This document shows positions 18,401 through 27,085 of a stretch of 64,000 nucleotides of DNA, in pieces. Source of the stretch: Salipiger bermudensis (GTDB lineage: Bacteria; Pseudomonadota; Alphaproteobacteria; Rhodobacterales; Rhodobacteraceae); assembly GCF_020171625.1 (NCBI RefSeq), contig NZ_JAIUZY010000008.1, positions 1 to 64,000 of the forward strand, in the 5' to 3' direction. Under the pieces are notes generated by a model that worked only from the letters and a program-made list of their open reading frames with translations, had not been told where the DNA came from and ran no database searches. The translations under genes were made by a program, and so were the position numbers. Positions within the stretch are counted from its first letter, which is position 1. Each line of letters starts with the position of its first letter.

Positions 18401-20853
18401 TGCAGGCGATGGAGCTGCCCGAGGGCGAGAGCGTCATCGACCTGCCGGTGACCGAAGAGTGGGGCGCGGGCGCCTATGTCACCGCGCAACTGGTGCGCCC
18501 GATGGATGTCGCGGCGGGGCAGGCCCCGGCGCGTAGCCTCGGCCTTGCCCATGCCGCCATCGCGCCGGGCGCGCGGCAGCTGTCGGTCAGCTTCGACGCC
18601 CCTGAGCAGAGCGCCCCGCGTGCGCCGCTGAGCGCGGCCGTGCAGCTTGACGGCGTGGCCGAGGGCGAGACCGCCCATGTCACCGTCGCGGCGGTGGATC
18701 TGGGCATTCTCAACCTCACCGGCTTCGACAGCCCCGATCCGTCGGCGCATTACTTCGGGCAGCGCCGGCTGGGGGTGGAGATCCGCGACCTCTATGGCCG
18801 CCTGATCGACGGCATGAGCGGCGCCATGGGCGAGATCCGCTCGGGCGGCGACGCGGGGGCCTCCCTGCGCCTGCAATCGCCGCCGCCGACCGAGGCGCTG
18901 GTGGCGTTCTTCTCCGGCCCGGTGACCGTGGGGCCGGATGGCCGCGCCGAGATCAGCTTCGACATGCCGGATTTCAACGGCACGGTGCGGCTTATGGCCG
19001 TGGCATGGTCCGACAGCGCCGTGGGGCAGGCCGCAACGGATGTGTTGGTGCGCGACCCGGTGGTGCTGAGCGCCTCGCTGCCGCGCTTCCTTGCGCCCGG
19101 CGACGAGACGCGCCTGCTGCTCGAGCTGACCCACGCCACCGGCCCGACCGGGCAGATGCCGCTCGAGATCACCGCCAATGGCGTCGCGCTGGGCGACGCG
19201 CCTGCCGAGGTGAGCCTCCGCGAGGGGGAAACCCAGCGCCTGAGCCTGCCGTTGCGGGCCGATCTGGTGGGCGATCATGAGATCACGCTGGTTCTGACCA
19301 CGCCGGAGGGGGCGCGGCTGACCAAGACGCTGACCCTCGGGGTGCGTGCCAACGACCCGCAGGTGGGCACCACCCGCCGCTTCACCCTCGATCCCGGCCA
19401 GACCTTCACGCTGGATCGCGCGGCTCTGGAGGGGCTGCGGTCCGAGAGCGCCGAGGTGATGGTCTCGGCAGGGCCGCTGGCGCGGTTCGATGTGCCGGGG
19501 CTGCTCGCTTCGCTCGAGCGCTACCCGTATGGCTGCACCGAGCAGGTGACCTCGCAGACCCTGCCGCTGCTCGCGCTCTCGTCGCTGACCGAGCCGCTGG
19601 GGCTGGGCAACGCGGAACAGATCGACGAGCGCATCGCGCGGGGGATCACGCAGGTGCTGACCCGGCAGGACGCGAACGGCGCCTTCGGGCTCTGGCGCGC
19701 GGGCTCGGGCGATTTCTGGCTCGACGCCTATGTCAGCGATTTCCTGACCCGCGCCCGCGCCGCCGGGCAGGAGGTGCCCGAGACCGCCCTGACCGCCGCG
19801 CTCGACAACCTCGCCAACCGCGTCGCTTATGCGCCGGACTTCGAGGAGGGCGGCGAGGACATCGCCTATGCGCTGATGGTGCTGGCCCGCGAGGGCCGCG
19901 CGGCGATCGGGGAGCTGCGCTACTACGCCGACCAGCGCGCCGATGCCTTCGCCACGCCGCTGGCGCAGGCCCAGCTCGGTGCTGCGCTGGCCAGCTATGG
20001 CGAGCAGGCTCGCGCCGACCGGATGTTCGCCAAGGCGGCGGCGCGTCTCGCCGTGCAGAAGGAGGCAGGACAGGTCTGGCGCGACGATTACGGCTCGTCC
20101 CTGCGCGATGCGGCGGCGGTGCTGTCGCTGGCCGCCGATGCCGGCTCGGAGGCGGTGGATCGCGATGCGCTGATCGCGCGGGTCACCGGCGCCGACCGTC
20201 CGCTCTCGACGCAGGAGCAGGCGTGGTCGCTGATGGCCGCCCATGCGCTGGTGGCCGATCCCGGCGCCTCGGGCATCGCGGTGGACGGCACGCCGGTCTC
20301 CGGCCCGTTCCTGAGGCGCATTCCCGGCGACGCGCTCGACCCGACCGGGATCACCAACACCGGCAGCGGCCCGACCCCGATCACCGTCACCGCGCTAGGC
20401 GTGCCCGAGGGCGACACCGAGGCGCAGGGCTACGGCTACACGATCAGCCGGGAGTACTTCACCCTCGAGGGTGCGCCGGTCAGCGGGCCGGTGGCGCAGG
20501 GCGACCGCATGGTCGCGGTGCTCACCGTGCGCCCGGCGGAAGACGGCGGCGCGCGTCTGATGATCAACGATGCGCTGCCCGCGGGGCTCGAGATCGACAA
20601 CCCCAACCTGCTGCGCGCCGGAGATATCCGTGGGCTCGACTGGCTCGAGCCGAGCGAGACCGAGCGTGTCGAGTTCCGCACCGACCGGTTCCTCGCCGCG
20701 GTCAACCAGTCGGGCAACGCGCCGATCCGGCTGGCCTATGTCGTGCGGGCGGTCTCGCCCGGCACGTTCCACCACCCGGCGGCCCTCGTCGAGGACATGT
20801 ACCGCCCCGAATACCGGGCGACCACGGCGTCCGGCAGACTGGAGATCCGATGA
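15424..20853 (+). CDS. Bacterial alpha-2-macroglobulin family protein with PAN domain
   Basis: A 1809-residue exported protease trap thought to protect the periplasm when the wall is breached. The signal peptide covers about residues 1-22. A PAN/Apple-like cysteine module follows (LEACQTLCLGDPACAAFTFN), then MG/bait-region domains. The thioester motif is YPYGCTEQ with the reactive Cys at residue 1371, followed by the helical thioester domain and a receptor-binding-like end. The start is set by AGAAGGAG eight bases before the ATG. No lipobox is visible, unlike E. coli YfhM. Its stop overlaps the next gene in an ATGA, and pbpC follows, the usual YfhM-PbpC pairing. Confidence 0.93.
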   Translation: MRRLMLAFIAAACAATSSPSQEAGPLMPERRLVVSRDTDFFGGDLQPLFDTTLEACQTLCLGDPACAAFTFNTRSNACFPKTGVTERKSYDGAVSAEVIVAGAGALSRAEARVRDLGFLEAGDLAAAREEAGAIGARHSGGQWSVGELGDAARSAEAQGNLRDALSWTGAALAQSDTAALWLDYARLSRAYAAASSNGGETQTHERRALLAAINAYLRAGPEAQRATALLQLAEGLEGTGQGRLMVPALRLAERLAPRDEIAQALDRAIAQYGFRITEHVVEADSAAPRICAEFSEDLIRAGQDYAPFVRLPDPKLAVVSDDRRICITGVQHGERYDLTFRAGLPSAQGDALVRDVPITAYVRDRAPALSFPGRAYVLPKSADAGLPIETVNLAEVDLTLRRVSDRNLIRAMQDEYFGRPLSTWAEERFAGELAEEIWTGTGEVENRLNADVTTRLPIGEVVGDLPAGIYALTARVPGADPSEEAGATQWFVLSDIGLTTLAGTDGLTVIARGLSDAAPLEGLEVTLLSRANRPLGTATTDDEGVARFAGGLTRGTGGAAPALLTATRGEEDIAFLSLTDPAFDLSDRGVEGRAPSGPLDAFLTTDRGAYRAGETIHATALLRDAKVRAVGDVPLTAVLTRPDGVEHARLVSNEGVAGGHVFTLPLAPSVPRGTWRLALFADPDAPALVSETVLVEDFVPERIDVDLSLPEGPIARNAPPRLEVEARYLFGAPGADLPIEGELTLIPQTTLEALPGYRFGRHDGEANPQTQSFPPDLRSDGEGRAQLALPLPEGTAGQPQEARVTLRVSEGSGRPVERSLSRPVAPSGPMIGIRPEFDGTLPEGTEASFLLQAVGPDLGPVPMQVEWRVNRVETRYQWYELYGNWNWEPVTTRSTVASGSATLGGEPVRVSAGLDWGAYELVVERTGGDYVASSVGFEAGWYAPVGAVATPDMLELSLDRESYAPGDTAQLRVVPRYAGEALVTVLSDRVISMQAMELPEGESVIDLPVTEEWGAGAYVTAQLVRPMDVAAGQAPARSLGLAHAAIAPGARQLSVSFDAPEQSAPRAPLSAAVQLDGVAEGETAHVTVAAVDLGILNLTGFDSPDPSAHYFGQRRLGVEIRDLYGRLIDGMSGAMGEIRSGGDAGASLRLQSPPPTEALVAFFSGPVTVGPDGRAEISFDMPDFNGTVRLMAVAWSDSAVGQAATDVLVRDPVVLSASLPRFLAPGDETRLLLELTHATGPTGQMPLEITANGVALGDAPAEVSLREGETQRLSLPLRADLVGDHEITLVLTTPEGARLTKTLTLGVRANDPQVGTTRRFTLDPGQTFTLDRAALEGLRSESAEVMVSAGPLARFDVPGLLASLERYPYGCTEQVTSQTLPLLALSSLTEPLGLGNAEQIDERIARGITQVLTRQDANGAFGLWRAGSGDFWLDAYVSDFLTRARAAGQEVPETALTAALDNLANRVAYAPDFEEGGEDIAYALMVLAREGRAAIGELRYYADQRADAFATPLAQAQLGAALASYGEQARADRMFAKAAARLAVQKEAGQVWRDDYGSSLRDAAAVLSLAADAGSEAVDRDALIARVTGADRPLSTQEQAWSLMAAHALVADPGASGIAVDGTPVSGPFLRRIPGDALDPTGITNTGSGPTPITVTALGVPEGDTEAQGYGYTISREYFTLEGAPVSGPVAQGDRMVAVLTVRPAEDGGARLMINDALPAGLEIDNPNLLRAGDIRGLDWLEPSETERVEFRTDRFLAAVNQSGNAPIRLAYVVRAVSPGTFHHPAALVEDMYRPEYRATTASGRLEIR

Positions 20854-21401
20854 CCGAGACCATTGCGACCACCCGCTGGCGCGCGCTCGACCGCGACGGC
20901 GAAGACAAGTGCCGGCTGGCGCATCACGACGGCGGCTACATGCTGGTGGGCCACGCCCGCTTCCGCGACGGGGCCGGCTGGGCGGCGCTCGACTACGTGG
21001 TGCGGATCGACGGCGACTGGCAGACCTGCTCGGCAGATGTCACCGGCACCCATGGTGGGGACGAAGTGGCGGTGAAGCTGCTGCGGGAGGACGGGGTGTG
21101 GCGCCTGAACGGCGAGGCGCAGCCGCAGCTCGACGGCTGCGAGGACGTGGATTTCGCCTTCACCCCGGCGACCAACCTGATGCCGCTGCGCCGCCTGCCC
21201 GATGTCGGCCGGCTGACCACCCGCGCCGCGTGGCTGCGGCTGCCGGGGCCGCAGGTCTCTCCGCTGGATCAGAGCTACACCCGCGAGCGCGGCGCGCTGG
21301 TCTCCTACCACGCCGAACAGAGCGACTACAGCACGCAGCTGGTGATCGATCCGTCCGGCTTCGTGGCGACCTATCCGGGACTGTGGGAGTCCGATGCCTA
21401 G
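20850..21401 (+). CDS. Putative glycolipid-binding domain protein
   Basis: A 183-residue protein resembling the putative glycolipid-binding family (PF06475, formerly DUF1089). Recognisable parts are RWRALDRDGEDKCRLAH, GDWQTCSADVTGT and TPATNLMPLRRL. There is no signal peptide, so it is probably cytosolic. It overlaps the alpha-2-macroglobulin gene by 4 bases and pbpC by 8 bases, so all three are translationally coupled. Its insertion in this wall-defence pair is unusual; role unknown. Confidence 0.75.
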   Translation: MTETIATTRWRALDRDGEDKCRLAHHDGGYMLVGHARFRDGAGWAALDYVVRIDGDWQTCSADVTGTHGGDEVAVKLLREDGVWRLNGEAQPQLDGCEDVDFAFTPATNLMPLRRLPDVGRLTTRAAWLRLPGPQVSPLDQSYTRERGALVSYHAEQSDYSTQLVIDPSGFVATYPGLWESDA

Positions 21402-23412
21402 GCTTGCCACCCTCGTCGTCCTGCTCTGGGCGGTGGCGCTGGGGCGCGATGCCGCCGAGGACTGGATCGCGGGCACCGAGCTGCCGGTGCTGGTCCACGC
21501 CACCGCGCCCGAGGTCCGCGACCGCGACGGGCGGCTCTTGCGAGCCTACACGGTGGAGGACGGCCTCTGGCGCATGGAGGTGACGCCCGACCGGGTCGAT
21601 CCGTTGTTCTTCGAGATGCTGATCGCCTACGAGGACCGGCGGTTCTACAGCCATCACGGCGTCGATCCGGTGGCCGCCCTGCGGGCTGCGGGTCAGGGGC
21701 TGCGGGCCGGGCACATCGTCTCGGGCGCCTCGACGCTGACCATGCAGGTGGCGCGGCTGCTCGAGGATGGCGGCACCGGCGCGTGGGCGGGCAAGCTGCG
21801 GCAGCTTCGGCTGGCGCTGGCGCTCGAGCGGCGGCTGGACAAGGCCGAGATCGTGCAGCTCTACCTGCGGCTCGCGCCCTATGGCGGCAACCTCGAGGGG
21901 CTGCGCGCCGCGACACTGGCATGGTTCGGCAAGGAGCCGGCGCGGCTTACCCCTGCCGAGGCGGCGCTGCTGGTGGCGCTGCCGCAATCTCCCGAGGCGC
22001 GCCGCCCGGATCGCCACCCCGAGGCCGCGCGCGCCGCCCGCGACCGGGTTCTGACGCGCATGGAACGCGCCGGCGTGATCGATGCCGGGACCGCCCGCGC
22101 GGCGCGGCGCGAGCCCGCACCGGACCGCCGCCACCCTTTTCCGCAGATCGCGCCGCATCTCGCCGACCGGGCGCTGGCCGAGGGCACCGGGCGGCACCGC
22201 CTGACCCTCGACCGCGACCTGCAGGAAAGCCTCGAGCGGCTTGCGGCCACCTACATGCAGGGGCGCGACAGCCGGTTGTCGCTGGCGCTGATCGTGGCCG
22301 ACCACCAGAGCGGCGAGGTGCTGGCCAGCGTCGGCTCGCCCTCCTACGCCGCCACGCGCGGGCAGGGCTTCGTCGACATGACGCGGGCGCTGCGCTCGCC
22401 GGGCTCGACGCTGAAGCCCCTTGTCTACGGACTCGCCTTCGATCACGGGCTGGCGCATCCCGAGACGCTGATCTCGGACACGCCGGTGCAGTTCGGCACC
22501 TATGCGCCGCAGAACTTCGATGGCCAGTTCCGCGGCGAGCTGCGGGTGTCGCGGGCGCTGCAGCTGTCGCTCAACATCCCGGTGGTGCGGCTGACCGACG
22601 CCATGGGCCCGGCGCATGTGATGGCCGCGCTCGAGACCGCCGGCCTCTCGCCCGAGCTGCCCGGCGGACAGCCGGGGCTGGCGCTGAGCCTTGGCGGGGT
22701 GGGGCTGTCGCTGTGGGACATGGTGACGCTTTACGCAGCACTTGCCGAGGGCGGGGCGGCACGGCCGTTGCGCTGGCAGATGGACGAGGCGGTGCCCGCC
22801 GCGCGGCGGGTGATAAGCCCGCGCGCGGCGTGGCAGGTGGGGCACGTGCTGGCAGGGCTGGCGCCGCCGCCGCAGGCCGGGCCGCCGGGGCGGGTGGCCT
22901 ACAAGACCGGCACCTCCTACGGTCATCGCGATGCCTGGGCGCTGGGCTATGACGGGCGCTACGTGGCGGGCGTCTGGATCGGACGGCCCGACGGCACGCC
23001 GGTGCCCGGCGCCTTCGGCGGCGAGCTGGCCGCGCCGCTGTTGTTCGAGGCACTGGGCCGCGCACGGGCCGAACCGGTGCCGCTGCCCGCGCCACCGCCG
23101 AACACGCTGCTTGTCAGCAACGCCAAGCTGCCCGCCCCGCTGCGCCGCTTCGGGGCCAGCGCGGCGCAGGCGCCCTCGCTGCAGGTCACCTTCCCGCCCG
23201 AGGGTGCGCGGCTGGCGGCGGATGCGCGTGGCGTGCCGCTGAAGCTGCGCGGCGGCGTGCCGCCGTTCACGCTGCTGGCCGACGGCGCGGTGCTGGCGAC
23301 GCAGCAACGCGGGCCGGAGTTCCTCGTGCCGCTGCGGGGGCCGGGCTTCACGACGCTGTCGGTGATCGACGCGACCGGGCAGGCCGGGCGGGTCTCGATC
23401 GAGCTGCGCTGA
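21394..23412 (+). CDS. pbpC: Penicillin-binding protein 1C
   Basis: A 672-residue bifunctional peptidoglycan synthase anchored by an N-terminal membrane segment. The glycosyltransferase-51 domain shows EDRRFYSHHGVDP (catalytic Glu) and SGASTLTMQVARLL. The transpeptidase domain has SPGSTLKPLVYG (SxxK), SLNIP (SxN) and YKTGTSYGHRD (KTG). A C-terminal BiPBP-type beta domain follows. It is the last gene of an overlapping operon with the alpha-2-macroglobulin gene, matching the yfhM-pbpC arrangement in E. coli. Confidence 0.95.
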   Translation: MPRLATLVVLLWAVALGRDAAEDWIAGTELPVLVHATAPEVRDRDGRLLRAYTVEDGLWRMEVTPDRVDPLFFEMLIAYEDRRFYSHHGVDPVAALRAAGQGLRAGHIVSGASTLTMQVARLLEDGGTGAWAGKLRQLRLALALERRLDKAEIVQLYLRLAPYGGNLEGLRAATLAWFGKEPARLTPAEAALLVALPQSPEARRPDRHPEAARAARDRVLTRMERAGVIDAGTARAARREPAPDRRHPFPQIAPHLADRALAEGTGRHRLTLDRDLQESLERLAATYMQGRDSRLSLALIVADHQSGEVLASVGSPSYAATRGQGFVDMTRALRSPGSTLKPLVYGLAFDHGLAHPETLISDTPVQFGTYAPQNFDGQFRGELRVSRALQLSLNIPVVRLTDAMGPAHVMAALETAGLSPELPGGQPGLALSLGGVGLSLWDMVTLYAALAEGGAARPLRWQMDEAVPAARRVISPRAAWQVGHVLAGLAPPPQAGPPGRVAYKTGTSYGHRDAWALGYDGRYVAGVWIGRPDGTPVPGAFGGELAAPLLFEALGRARAEPVPLPAPPPNTLLVSNAKLPAPLRRFGASAAQAPSLQVTFPPEGARLAADARGVPLKLRGGVPPFTLLADGAVLATQQRGPEFLVPLRGPGFTTLSVIDATGQAGRVSIELR

Positions 23413-23529
23413 TCCACGCATCATGTCGTGGCCGAAGGCCGAAATCATGTGTGCAGAAACGAAAAATCGGTCGACAACGCGGCCCTTGCGCGGTTGTCTG
23501 GCACCGGACCCCGACCTCCGGAGACGCCG

Positions 23530-24702
23530 ATGCCCCTGCTTTTCGATACCGACGAATACCGCGCCCGCGTGGCCCGGACACAGGCCGCCATGCGAAACCG
23601 GGGGATCGACGTGCTGCTGGTCTCGAACCCGGCGAACCAGTTCTACCTGACGGGCTATGACGGCTGGTCCTTCTACACGCCGCAGATGGTGGTGGTCTCG
23701 GTCGATGCCGAGGAGCCGTTCTGGTTCGGTCGCAAGATGGACGCGGTGGGCGCCAAGTTCACCGCCTACCTGCGCGAAGACAACGTCATCCCCTATCCCG
23801 ACGAATATGTCGGCAGTGATGAGCTGCACCCGATGGACTACCTCGTCGAGTTGCTGAAGGAGAAGGGCTGGGACAAGGGCCGCATCGCCGCCGAGCAGGA
23901 CGATTACTACTACACCGCCAAGTGGAACCGCATCCTGGTGCAGGGCCTTGGACAGGGCGAGTTCAAGGACGGCTTCCTGCTGGTCAACCGCGTGCGCATG
24001 GTGAAATCCCCGCGCGAGCTCGAGTACATGTCGCAGGCCGGTCAGATCGCCACGCTGGCGATGGACAGCGCCCGTCGGCTCTGCAGGCCCGGCGTGCGGC
24101 AATGCGACGTGATGGCCGAGCTCTACCGCGTCACCACATCCGGAACACCCGAGTTCGGCGGCACCTTCCCCTGCAAGCCGCCCAACGCCATGGTGGGCGA
24201 GATCGCCTCGGCCCCGCACCTTAGCTGGACCGACGCGCCGCTCGAAGAGGGCGAGGTCTTCTATATCGAGATGGGCGGCATCCGGCACCGCTATCATTCG
24301 CCGCTGTCGCGCTGCGTGCATGTGGGGGACCCGCCCGCCGCGCTGGTCGAGACCACCAAGGTGATCCGCGAGGGGCTCGAGGCGGCGCTCGACGTGGTGA
24401 GACCGGGCATCGAGTGTCAGGTGATGGCCCATGCCTGGGAGGCGGTGATCCGCCGCCACGGCATCGAGAAGGACAGCCGCATCGGCTATCCGGTTGGCAT
24501 CGGTTTCCCGCCCACATGGGGCGAGCTGACCTGTTCGCTGCGCGCCGGCGACACCACGGTGATGGAGGAGAACATGACCTTTCACTGTATCCCGGCGCTG
24601 TGGCTCGAGAATTACGGCCTCGTGGTGAGCGAGACCTTCGCGGTGACCGAGGGCGGGGCGCGCTGCTTCGCCAACTGCCCGCGCGAACTTCTGACCGCCT
24701 GA
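23530..24702 (+). CDS. M24-family creatinase/ectoine-hydrolase-like protein
   Basis: A 390-residue pita-bread-fold protein. The N-terminal domain motif LTGYDGWSFYTPQMVVVS and the following GRKMDAVGAKF are shared with ectoine hydrolase (DoeA) and creatinase-like enzymes that open amide C-N bonds. Positions that bind metal in aminopeptidase P are changed (YIEMGGIRHRYHSPLSR, with Glu and Pro for the Asp pair), which points to the metal-independent creatinase type. The start at 23530 follows CGGAG. It leads a three-gene cassette with gamma-glutamyltransferase (11-base gap) and RidA. No other ectoine genes are present, so the substrate is open. Confidence 0.8.
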   Translation: MPLLFDTDEYRARVARTQAAMRNRGIDVLLVSNPANQFYLTGYDGWSFYTPQMVVVSVDAEEPFWFGRKMDAVGAKFTAYLREDNVIPYPDEYVGSDELHPMDYLVELLKEKGWDKGRIAAEQDDYYYTAKWNRILVQGLGQGEFKDGFLLVNRVRMVKSPRELEYMSQAGQIATLAMDSARRLCRPGVRQCDVMAELYRVTTSGTPEFGGTFPCKPPNAMVGEIASAPHLSWTDAPLEEGEVFYIEMGGIRHRYHSPLSRCVHVGDPPAALVETTKVIREGLEAALDVVRPGIECQVMAHAWEAVIRRHGIEKDSRIGYPVGIGFPPTWGELTCSLRAGDTTVMEENMTFHCIPALWLENYGLVVSETFAVTEGGARCFANCPRELLTA

Positions 24703-24713
24703 GGAGGGCAGAC

Positions 24714-26507
24714 ATGGCAGGCTTCACGACACGGCCCGAGATCCGCGGCACCTTCGGCATGGTGACCTCGACCCACTGGATTGCCTCGGCGGTCGGCATG
24801 GCGATCCTCGAGAAGGGCGGCAACGCGTTCGACGCCGCGGTGGCCACGGGCTTCGTCCTGCAGGTGGTCGAGCCGCATCTCAACGGGCCGGCGGGCGATC
24901 TGCCGGTGCTGTTCCACTCGGCGCGCGACGGGAAGCCCGGCGTGCTTTGCGCGCAGGGGGTGGCACCCGCCGCCGCCAGCATCGAGGCGATGCGGGCCGC
25001 GGGCATCGATGGGCTGATCCCCGGCTCGGGGCTGCTCGCCACCGTGGTGCCCGGCGCCTTCGACGGCTGGCTCCTGCTCCTGCGCGATCACGGCAGCATG
25101 GAGCTGTCTGAGGTTCTGGCGCCGGCCATCGGCTATCTCTCTGACGGTCACCCGATGCTGGCATCGGTGGCCGGGGCCATCGCAGGGCTCGAGCGTTTCT
25201 TCGCGGCGCACTGGCCCAGCTCGCACGCCGTGTGGTGCCCGGACGGCGCCGCGCCCGGGGCGCTGGCGCTGTTCCGCAACCCCGACCTCGCCGCGACGTA
25301 CCGGCGGCTTGTCGAGGCCGCCCGGGGCGACACCCGCGTCGCTCGGATCGACGCCGCCCGCGCCGCGTGGCGCGACGGCTTCGTGGCCGACGCCATCGCC
25401 GATTACCTCGGCGATGCAAAGGTGATGGACGTGACCGGGGAGCGCCACGGCGCGTTGCTCACGCGCGCGGACCTGGCCGGCTGGGAGGCCTCCTACGAGG
25501 CCCCGGCCAGCGTCGCGTACCACGGCTGGACGGTCTGCAAGACGGGCCCGTGGGGGCAGGGACCGGTGCTGTTGCAGGCGCTGCAGATCCTGAAGAATTT
25601 CGACCTTTCGGCGATGGACCCGCTGGGCGAGGAATTCGCCCACACGGTGATCGAGGCGATCAAGCTCGCCTGGGCCGACCGCGAGGCCTATTACGGCGAC
25701 CCCGATCACTACGACATCCCGCTCGAGACCCTGCTCTCCGAACGCTACGGGCGCGAGCGCGCGGCGCTGATCACGGACGAGGCATCGCAGGAACAGCGAC
25801 CGGGGCGCATTCCAGGGCACGAGGCGCTGGCCGACGCCGCCATCGCCCGCGCCGCGCGGCGCATCGACGTGATGACGGACCCGGCCACCGGCGAGCCGAC
25901 CATGGCGCACCTGACCGACACGAGGGGCGACACGGTGCATCTCGACATCGTCGACCGCTGGGGCAACATGGTCTCGGCCACGCCTTCGGGCGGCTGGCTG
26001 CAGTCGAGCCCGGTGGTGCCGGGGCTGGGCTTCCCGCTCAACAGCCGGGCGCAGATGTTCTGGCTCGACGAAGGTCTGCCCGCGTCGCTGACACCGGGCG
26101 CCCGGCCACGCACCACGCTGACGCCCTCCATCGCCTACGGGCCGAAGGGCGAGATCCTGTCCTTCGGCACACCCGGTGGCGACCAGCAGGACCAGTGGCA
26201 GCTGGTCTGGTTCCTGCGCTTCGTGCATCACGGCTTCGACCTGCAGCAGGGCATCGACGCGCCGCTGTTCCATTCGCAGCATTTCCAGACCTCGTTCTAC
26301 CCGCGCGAGGCCAAGCCGGGCACGATGATGATCGAGGCCAGCATCGGCCCGGTGGTGATCGAGGCGCTGAAGGCGCGCGGCCATGACGTGGTGGTGGCCG
26401 AGCCCAACAGCGTCGGGCGGCTCACTGTCGCGCTGCGCCACGGCGACGGGATGCTGCAGGCGGCGGCGACGCCGCGCCTGATGCAGGCCTATGCGATCGG
26501 ACGTTGA
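24714..26507 (+). CDS. ggt: Gamma-glutamyltransferase family protein
   Basis: A 597-residue N-terminal-nucleophile hydrolase that would release or transfer gamma-glutamyl groups. GDTVHLDIVDRWGNMVSATPSGGW contains the autoprocessing nucleophile Thr407. GNAFDAAVATGFVLQVVEPHLNG and LNSRAQMFWLD are family signatures. No signal peptide is visible, so unlike E. coli GGT it is probably cytosolic, suiting an intracellular catabolic route. GAGGAGG precedes the ATG. It sits between the M24 protein and RidA, implying stepwise breakdown of a gamma-glutamylated or cyclic amide compound with an imine intermediate (inference). Confidence 0.88.
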   Translation: MAGFTTRPEIRGTFGMVTSTHWIASAVGMAILEKGGNAFDAAVATGFVLQVVEPHLNGPAGDLPVLFHSARDGKPGVLCAQGVAPAAASIEAMRAAGIDGLIPGSGLLATVVPGAFDGWLLLLRDHGSMELSEVLAPAIGYLSDGHPMLASVAGAIAGLERFFAAHWPSSHAVWCPDGAAPGALALFRNPDLAATYRRLVEAARGDTRVARIDAARAAWRDGFVADAIADYLGDAKVMDVTGERHGALLTRADLAGWEASYEAPASVAYHGWTVCKTGPWGQGPVLLQALQILKNFDLSAMDPLGEEFAHTVIEAIKLAWADREAYYGDPDHYDIPLETLLSERYGRERAALITDEASQEQRPGRIPGHEALADAAIARAARRIDVMTDPATGEPTMAHLTDTRGDTVHLDIVDRWGNMVSATPSGGWLQSSPVVPGLGFPLNSRAQMFWLDEGLPASLTPGARPRTTLTPSIAYGPKGEILSFGTPGGDQQDQWQLVWFLRFVHHGFDLQQGIDAPLFHSQHFQTSFYPREAKPGTMMIEASIGPVVIEALKARGHDVVVAEPNSVGRLTVALRHGDGMLQAAATPRLMQAYAIGR

Positions 26508-26520
26508 GAGAGGACAAGCG

Positions 26521-26874
26521 ATGAGCGACATTACCCGCGTGCGCGGCCCCTACACGGGGCGCAATTCCGGCACCGCCTTCAACGGCGTGGGCTGGGCGGT
26601 GGCGACCACCCAGATCGAGACCGACGGCGTGCACGACCAGACCGCCAGCACGCTGGCCCGGATCGACGAGATCCTGACCGAGATGGGCAGCGACAGGACC
26701 CGCATCCTCAGCGCCACGGTCTACCTCACCGACATCGCCACCAAGGATGAGATGGACCGCGCCTGGTGCGACTGGATCGGCGCGGACCCGCAGCACTGGC
26801 CGCAGCGCGCCTGTGTCGAGACCGGGCTGGCCGCCGGACACCGGGTCGAGATCGTGGTGGTCGCGGCGCTCTGA
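26521..26874 (+). CDS. RidA family protein (Rid/YjgF)
   Basis: A 117-residue trimer-forming protein of the RidA/YER057c/UK114 family, whose best-studied members hydrolyse reactive enamines and imines. MGSDRTRILSATVYLTDIA and PQRACVETGLAAGHRVEI match the family, including an Arg at the position of the catalytic arginine. It starts 13 bases after ggt behind GAGAGGA, so it is the third gene of the cassette. A second RidA gene occurs at 45358. Confidence 0.88.
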   Translation: MSDITRVRGPYTGRNSGTAFNGVGWAVATTQIETDGVHDQTASTLARIDEILTEMGSDRTRILSATVYLTDIATKDEMDRAWCDWIGADPQHWPQRACVETGLAAGHRVEIVVVAAL

Positions 26875-27085
26875 TCCCTGCCCGAGGGGGGGAGAGGTGA
26901 AAGGCGCGTGGCAGAGCCGATTGCCCCGGCGCTGCCTGCGATGCCCGGAACCGCGTCCCGCCGCGCTGACCTGACCGCGGTCGCGCGGATTGTCGCGAAC
27001 CGCCAAACTGTTGCCCGAATCCTCGCATAGCTCCGGCGTAGGCCACGCGGTGGGGCCGACATGGTGTGTGTGAAGGAGTGGTAAC

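Noticed and set aside
17377-20244. A 955-codon open frame antisense to the alpha-2-macroglobulin gene.
   Set aside because: In very GC-rich coding DNA, stop-free antisense frames are common. Its translation is rich in Arg, Gly and His and has no motif.
21160-24585. An 1141-codon open frame antisense to pbpC and the M24 gene.
   Set aside because: It is the mirror of well-supported genes and has low-complexity composition with no recognisable domain.
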